A stretch of DNA of 64,000 nt from Syntrophaceae bacterium UBA6109 (GTDB lineage Bacteria > Desulfobacterota > Syntrophia > Syntrophales > UBA6109), in assembly GCA_002428445.1 (NCBI GenBank), contig DIWJ01000043.1, positions 47,938-111,937 of the forward strand, given 5' to 3'. Each line of letters starts with the position of its first letter. The first letter of the stretch is position 1. A model generated the notes under the pieces. That model searched no databases. It had not been told where the DNA came from and saw only the letters and a program-made list of their open reading frames with translations. The position numbers and the translations under genes were made by a program. This document shows, piece by piece, positions 59,895 to 64,000 of this stretch.

Positions 59895-62537
59895 TCAGTC
59901 TTTGCGGTCCTCAAGTTTCCTTGCGACTTTTTCCTTGAGATAGGCTTCCAGGACATCGCCGACCTTGAAGTCGTTGAATCCTTCGACCCCGATGCCGCAT
60001 TCCAATCCCGCCGCCACCTCCCTGGCGTCATCCTTGAACCGCCGCAGCGAGGCGATCTTTCCATCGTACACCACGACTCCATCGCGAACCAGCTTCACGG
60101 AGGCGCTTTTCGCGATCTTGCCGTCCGACACGTAGCTGCCCGCAATCGCACCGATCTTGGGAACACGGAACACTTCCCGAACCTCGGCGCGCCCCAGAAC
60201 CACTTCCTTCCAATCCGGTTCCAGCAGACCCTCCATCGCCGCCCGCACGTCCGAGATGGCATTGTAGATAATATCGTACAGCTTGATTTCCACGCCTTCC
60301 TGCTGGGCGATTTCGACGACGCGGCTGTCCGGCCGGACGTTGAAACCGATAACGATGGCGTCGGAAGCCGAGGCGAGCATCACATCCGTTTCCGTGATGG
60401 CGCCCGTCGAGCTGTGGATGATCCTGAGCTTGATGTCCTGCGTGCTGAGCTTGTTCAGAGCGTCCGTCAGGGCTTCCAGGGAACCCTGAACGTCGGCCTT
60501 GAGTACGACACCGAACTCCTTGAAGCCCTCTTTGATTCTGTCGTACAGCTGTTCCAGCGTGATCTTCGAGGTCGAGGCAAGTTCCTTCTCCCTCTCTTTG
60601 CGGACCCAGTAGTCCGAAATGTTGCGGGCCTTCTTTTCATCTTCGACGCAGATGAACTCGGTGCTCGCCTGCGGAACGCTGGAAAAACCGATGACCTCGA
60701 CCGGCATGGACGGCCCGGCCTCGTGCACGCGCCTTCCCTGATCGTCGATCATCGCCCGGACGCGGCCGGATTCCGTTTTCGCGACGAAGGCGTCTCCCTC
60801 TTTCAACGTTCCTTCCTGAATCAGGACCGTTGCAACGGGCCCCCGCCCCTTGTCGAGCTTCGCTTCGATGATGACGCCGCGGGCGGGCCGGTCAGGATCG
60901 GCTTTCAGTTCCATCATGTCCGCCTGCAGGAGGATCATCTCGAGGAGTTCTTCGATACCCGTTTTCTTCTTGGCCGATACTTCGCAGAAGATGGTTTCTC
61001 CACCCCATTCCTCGGAGACCAGGGCGTACTCGGTCAGCGTCTGTTTCACCTTGCCGGAATCGGCACCGGGTTTGTCGATCTTGTTGATCGCGACGAGAAT
61101 CGGGACTTCGGCCTCGCGTGCATGGTTGATGGCCTCGATCGTCTGCCCCATGACCCCGTCATCGGCGGCAACGACAAGCACAACGATGTCCGTAACCTGG
61201 GCGCCGCGGGCCCTCATGGCGGTGAAGGCTTCGTGGCCGGGCGTATCCAGAAAGACGATGTCCCGTTCTTTGATGCGGACATGGTAGGCGCCGATAGCCT
61301 GAGTAATGCCTCCGGCCTCTCCTTCCATGACGTTGGTCTGGCGGATGGCATCCAGGAGCGACGTCTTCCCGTGATCGACATGCCCCATGATGGTAACGAC
61401 GGGCGCCCGCGGTTTCAGATTCGTCGAGGGGATCTCGACTCGGAGGAGGGATTCGTCATAGCCGCCGTCCGTGAGGGGTTCGATCTGATAACCGAACTCG
61501 CCGGCAACCAGGGTCGCCGTCTCTCGATCAATCGATTGGTTGATGCCCACCATCACTCCCAACACGATCAGCTTGCTGATGACCTCGCTGGCCTTGACTC
61601 CCATTTTCTTTGCGAAATCTCCGACGGTAATCGCCTCGCCCACCTTGACCCTCCGCTTGATCGCCTTCGGAACCGTGATGACAGGTTTCTTCATCCTCAG
61701 AACGGCGGCCTTTTTCTCTTCCTTCCATCGGCTGGGCCGTTCATCGTGATCCGCATCTTCCCGCTTGTCCCTTCGATCGGCGATCTTCTTGATGAACGCC
61801 TTTTTCCTTACGGGTACGGGTTCGGCCATCAGGACTTCGACCGGCTTCTTCCCCTTCTTTTTCGGTTTTTCCGCTTCCGCCCGCTGCGCCCTTTCCGCAG
61901 CTGTCGGCTGGGGCGGAGCGCTTACGATCATCCGTTCGGGCGCCCTTGGCGGCGCTTTTGGTTCCGCGGAAGGCTTGCGCTCCGGCGCTGCGGCCGACGG
62001 CGGTGGTGTTTCCCGCGGAGGAACGGGCTTCTTCACATCGGAGGGGGGCGCCTCCGCTGCCTGGGGGGACTGGGCTGCGGTTTCGGCAATCTCTTCTTTC
62101 TTTTTCCGCAGCTCCTCCTTCTCTGCAACAGGCGCTTCCGCCGGCTCCTTCGCGGGCACGGGCGCGGCGACTTCTTCTTTTGCGGTCTTCTTCTTGAGAA
62201 CGGCCGTTGGCGCCGGTTCCTTCCGAAGCGCTTCTTTGACGGGCGCCTCCTTGGCCTTCTCGGCGACGGGTTCGACAGGGGGCTCAGGTGCGGCAGCAAC
62301 CTCCTCCACGGCCGAGCGGACGGCCCGGCGGCGAATGACGGTGGATTTGATTCTCTTTTCTTCCATGCCTGCCGGTTCGCCGGCCTTCAACTCCTGAAGG
62401 ATCCTCTCGATATCGTGTTCCTCCAGTGTGCTGGAATGAGACTTCACGGCGATTCCGATCCTCTCGAGCCTCGCGATCAGGTCCTTGTTTTCCATGCCGA
62501 GTTCTTTGGCCAGTTCGTACACTCTCTTCTTGGACAT
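59895..62537 (-). CDS. infB: Translation initiation factor IF-2
   Basis: An 880-residue GTPase that brings fMet-tRNA to the 30S subunit. The first IF2_N domain ([14 protein letters not shown]) is followed by a long Ala/Pro/Glu/Lys-rich disordered linker (about 60-290), a second IF2_N domain ([18 protein letters not shown]), and the G domain with [17 protein letters not shown] and NKID. The two beta-barrels and domain IV complete it. The start at 62537 has GGAG eight bases upstream. It lies in the nusA-infB-rbfA-truB order. Confidence 0.97.
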   Translation of the reverse strand: MSKKRVYELAKELGMENKDLIARLERIGIAVKSHSSTLEEHDIERILQELKAGEPAGMEEKRIKSTVIRRRAVRSAVEEVAAAPEPPVEPVAEKAKEAPVKEALRKEPAPTAVLKKKTAKEEVAAPVPAKEPAEAPVAEKEELRKKKEEIAETAAQSPQAAEAPPSDVKKPVPPRETPPPSAAAPERKPSAEPKAPPRAPERMIVSAPPQPTAAERAQRAEAEKPKKKGKKPVEVLMAEPVPVRKKAFIKKIADRRDKREDADHDERPSRWKEEKKAAVLRMKKPVITVPKAIKRRVKVGEAITVGDFAKKMGVKASEVISKLIVLGVMVGINQSIDRETATLVAGEFGYQIEPLTDGGYDESLLRVEIPSTNLKPRAPVVTIMGHVDHGKTSLLDAIRQTNVMEGEAGGITQAIGAYHVRIKERDIVFLDTPGHEAFTAMRARGAQVTDIVVLVVAADDGVMGQTIEAINHAREAEVPILVAINKIDKPGADSGKVKQTLTEYALVSEEWGGETIFCEVSAKKKTGIEELLEMILLQADMMELKADPDRPARGVIIEAKLDKGRGPVATVLIQEGTLKEGDAFVAKTESGRVRAMIDDQGRRVHEAGPSMPVEVIGFSSVPQASTEFICVEDEKKARNISDYWVRKEREKELASTSKITLEQLYDRIKEGFKEFGVVLKADVQGSLEALTDALNKLSTQDIKLRIIHSSTGAITETDVMLASASDAIVIGFNVRPDSRVVEIAQQEGVEIKLYDIIYNAISDVRAAMEGLLEPDWKEVVLGRAEVREVFRVPKIGAIAGSYVSDGKIAKSASVKLVRDGVVVYDGKIASLRRFKDDAREVAAGLECGIGVEGFNDFKVGDVLEAYLKEKVARKLEDRKD

Positions 62538-62590
62538 CCCTGCAACTCCCGCCCTTTCGTGCAACGCACGGCTTCTGAAAGATCCGACAA

Positions 62591-63853
62591 CTAAGCTTCT
62601 TTCTTCCCGCTAAGTTCCTGGTCGATGATCCTGGCCGCCTCTTCAATCCAGACCGCGGCCGTCTTTTCTCCCACTCCCGGCAGAGAGGAAAGCATGGCGG
62701 GATCGGCTGCGGCAACCGTCGCCACACTCTTCAAGCCTTCCCGAAACAGCTTTTCCGCCATCTTTTCACCGACTCCCGGAATCTTCATCAGCGACTTGTA
62801 GCCTTCGTCCTCCTGCGTCGACGCCATCGTTTCACTCTTCACGTCGATCTTCCACCCTGTCAGCCGCGCCGCCAACCGGACGTTCTGACCGTTTTTCCCG
62901 ATGGCCAGGGACAGCTGATCGTCGGGAACGATCACTTCCATGGCACGGGTCTCATCATCCATGAAGACCCTGCTGACCTTGGCGGGGGAAAGGGCGGAGC
63001 AGACATACTTCGCCTGATCGTCGGAATAGGGGACGATATCGATCTTTTCCCCTTTCAATTCCTGAACAACGCTCTGAACGCGCGCTCCCCGCATGCCGAC
63101 GCAGGCGCCGACGGGATCAATGTCCCTGTCTTTCGTCCGCACGGAGATCTTCGCCCGCTTTCCCGGTTCGCGGGACACATTCACAATCTCGATCAGGCCC
63201 TCGGAGATTTCCGGGACCTCCATCTCGAACAAGGCCTTCAAGAATCCCGGGTGGGAACGGGAAAGGATGATCTGGGGTCCCTTGGAAATCTTTTTCACAT
63301 CGAAGAGATAGGCGCGGATGCGCTCTCCCCGTTTGTAGGTCTCGCGCTGGATCTGTTCGGATATGGGCACCACGCCTTCCGCGCGCCCCAGATTGACGAT
63401 GATGTTGCCGCCTTCGAACCGCTGAACAAAACCGTTCACCAGTTCTCCCTTGCGGTCTTTGTACTCGTCGTAGATATTGTCGCGCTCCGCGTCCTTCACC
63501 TTCTGGATGATGATCTGTTTGGCCGTTTGCACGGCGATCCTGCCAAATGTGGAGGTGTCGATCTTGATCCCGAGGCTGTCCCCCAGTTCCGCCTCTTCGT
63601 CCAGGCTTCCCCTCGCTTCCGTGATCGCTACCTGCATCTCGGGGTCCACCACTTTCTCCACAACCTTCTTGAACTGGAACACCTCGATCTCACCGGCTTC
63701 GTCGTTGTAGTGAGACTCGATATCCACCTGCATGCCCAGCTTCTTGCGGGCCGCCGTCAACATGGCAGCTTCCAGCGCCTCGATGATGATCTGCTTGTCA
63801 ATTCCCCGATCTTTGCCCATCTGCTCGATCAGACGCTTCAACTCCGGATACAT
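62591..63853 (-). CDS. nusA: Transcription termination/antitermination factor NusA
   Basis: A 420-residue RNA polymerase-binding elongation factor. It has the N-terminal domain (residues 1-130), S1 domain ([22 protein letters not shown]), KH1 ([22 protein letters not shown]) and KH2 ([24 protein letters not shown]). A C-terminal helix-hairpin-helix pair ([12 protein letters not shown] and [12 protein letters not shown]) replaces the acidic repeats of E. coli NusA. It lies downstream of rimP. Confidence 0.97.
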   Translation of the reverse strand: MYPELKRLIEQMGKDRGIDKQIIIEALEAAMLTAARKKLGMQVDIESHYNDEAGEIEVFQFKKVVEKVVDPEMQVAITEARGSLDEEAELGDSLGIKIDTSTFGRIAVQTAKQIIIQKVKDAERDNIYDEYKDRKGELVNGFVQRFEGGNIIVNLGRAEGVVPISEQIQRETYKRGERIRAYLFDVKKISKGPQIILSRSHPGFLKALFEMEVPEISEGLIEIVNVSREPGKRAKISVRTKDRDIDPVGACVGMRGARVQSVVQELKGEKIDIVPYSDDQAKYVCSALSPAKVSRVFMDDETRAMEVIVPDDQLSLAIGKNGQNVRLAARLTGWKIDVKSETMASTQEDEGYKSLMKIPGVGEKMAEKLFREGLKSVATVAAADPAMLSSLPGVGEKTAAVWIEEAARIIDQELSGKKEA

Positions 63854-63930
63854 GCAAATGTCCCTCCTGCTTTCAAGTGCCCGGCCTCTCTGCTTTTCCT
63901 TCCGGCCGCGCCCTGTTTCCCGTCCAAATA

Positions 63931-64000
63931 TTACCGGTCCTCACGGAGAGCCTGGGGAGCCGTTCCCTGTTCTTCTTCCAGGTTCGCCTTCCATACAGAT
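63931..64000 (-). CDS. rimP: Ribosome maturation factor RimP, C-terminal fragment at the window edge
   Basis: Only the last 22 codons and a TAA are present; the protein continues beyond the window. The residues ...VWKANLEEEQGTAPQ resemble the RimP end, where a 'I.KA.LE.EF' type stretch closes the C-terminal domain. Position directly before nusA is the conserved place for rimP. The frame is the only one of the three on this strand that gives a plausible end. The gap to nusA is 77 bases and contains AGGAGGG before the nusA ATG. Confidence 0.6.
   Translation of the reverse strand, partial: SVWKANLEEEQGTAPQALREDR

Noticed and set aside
59637..62594. A 985-codon open frame on the plus strand opposite infB and the DUF503 gene.
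   Set aside because: It mirrors infB codon usage; the product is His/Arg/Asp-rich with no recognisable domain. This is a GC-bias shadow frame.
1..64000. CRISPR arrays, rRNA or tRNA genes, integrase or transposase genes.
   Set aside because: No regularly spaced repeats, cloverleaf-like sequences, conserved rRNA stretches or transposase/integrase proteins were recognised by eye; a tRNAscan or Rfam search was not possible.

Overview
The window is a GC-rich, densely coded piece of a Gram-negative bacterial chromosome. It starts inside an acetyl-CoA synthetase gene and ends inside rimP. The gene set points to an anaerobic fatty- or aromatic-acid degrader of the Desulfobacterota (former Deltaproteobacteria), most likely near Syntrophales. 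The evidence is a ferredoxin-dependent 2-oxoacid oxidoreductase, acetyl-CoA and acyl-CoA synthetases, two acyl-CoA dehydrogenases, 3-hydroxyacyl-CoA dehydrogenase, a DUF39-type sulfide-to-homocysteine protein, an outer-membrane barrel, a Kdo transferase and a full type IV pilus gene set. The placement is inferred from gene content; no marker phylogeny could be run.

Layout. 1-3.6 kb: acs (partial) and an outer-membrane porin-like gene, divergent across about 1 kb of non-coding DNA. 3.6-12.2 kb: three paralogous membrane proteins with a GT-C-like membrane half and a TPR tail (TMTC-like), interleaved with hflX and an atypical SDR gene. 12.3-15.7 kb: porCDAB, interrupted between porD and porA by a small repeat flanked by a 15-bp direct repeat. 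15.8-19.4 kb: a palindromic repeat, waaA, rpe and an acyl-CoA dehydrogenase. 19.4-23.0 kb: a three-hairpin element and two tandem GT39-like paralogues. 23.1-28.2 kb: a fatty-acid degradation cluster (flavin oxidoreductase, acyl-CoA dehydrogenase, acyl-CoA ligase, 3-hydroxyacyl-CoA dehydrogenase). 28.4-35.3 kb: an NYN-domain protein, the minor-pilin operon fimT-pilV-pilW-pilX-pilY1, and a divergent Crp/Fnr regulator gene with a CRP-like palindrome between them. 35.3-42.4 kb: holA, a LOG-family gene, rpsU, carB and carA. 42.5-46.7 kb: a TPR gene, an M24 peptidase, gcvH, lplA and hisC, overlapping or closely spaced. 46.9-51.6 kb: ftsB-pilMNOPQ. 51.8-64 kb: a long translation and RNA-maintenance block, rimP-nusA-infB-DUF503-rbfA-nrnA-truB-rpsO-pnp-M16 peptidase-dut-DUF39.

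How it fits together. The metabolic genes describe activation of acids to CoA thioesters, beta-oxidation, and acetyl-CoA/pyruvate interconversion with ferredoxin. The two pilus operons together encode the inner-membrane alignment complex, the secretin and the minor pilin/PilY1 tip complex. The most notable single gene is carA. Its glutaminase domain has lost the nucleophilic Cys, the catalytic His and the catalytic Glu, while carB next to it looks intact. This suggests a carbamoyl-phosphate synthetase that uses free ammonia.

No rRNA, tRNA, CRISPR array, prophage, transposase gene or replication origin was recognised by eye.
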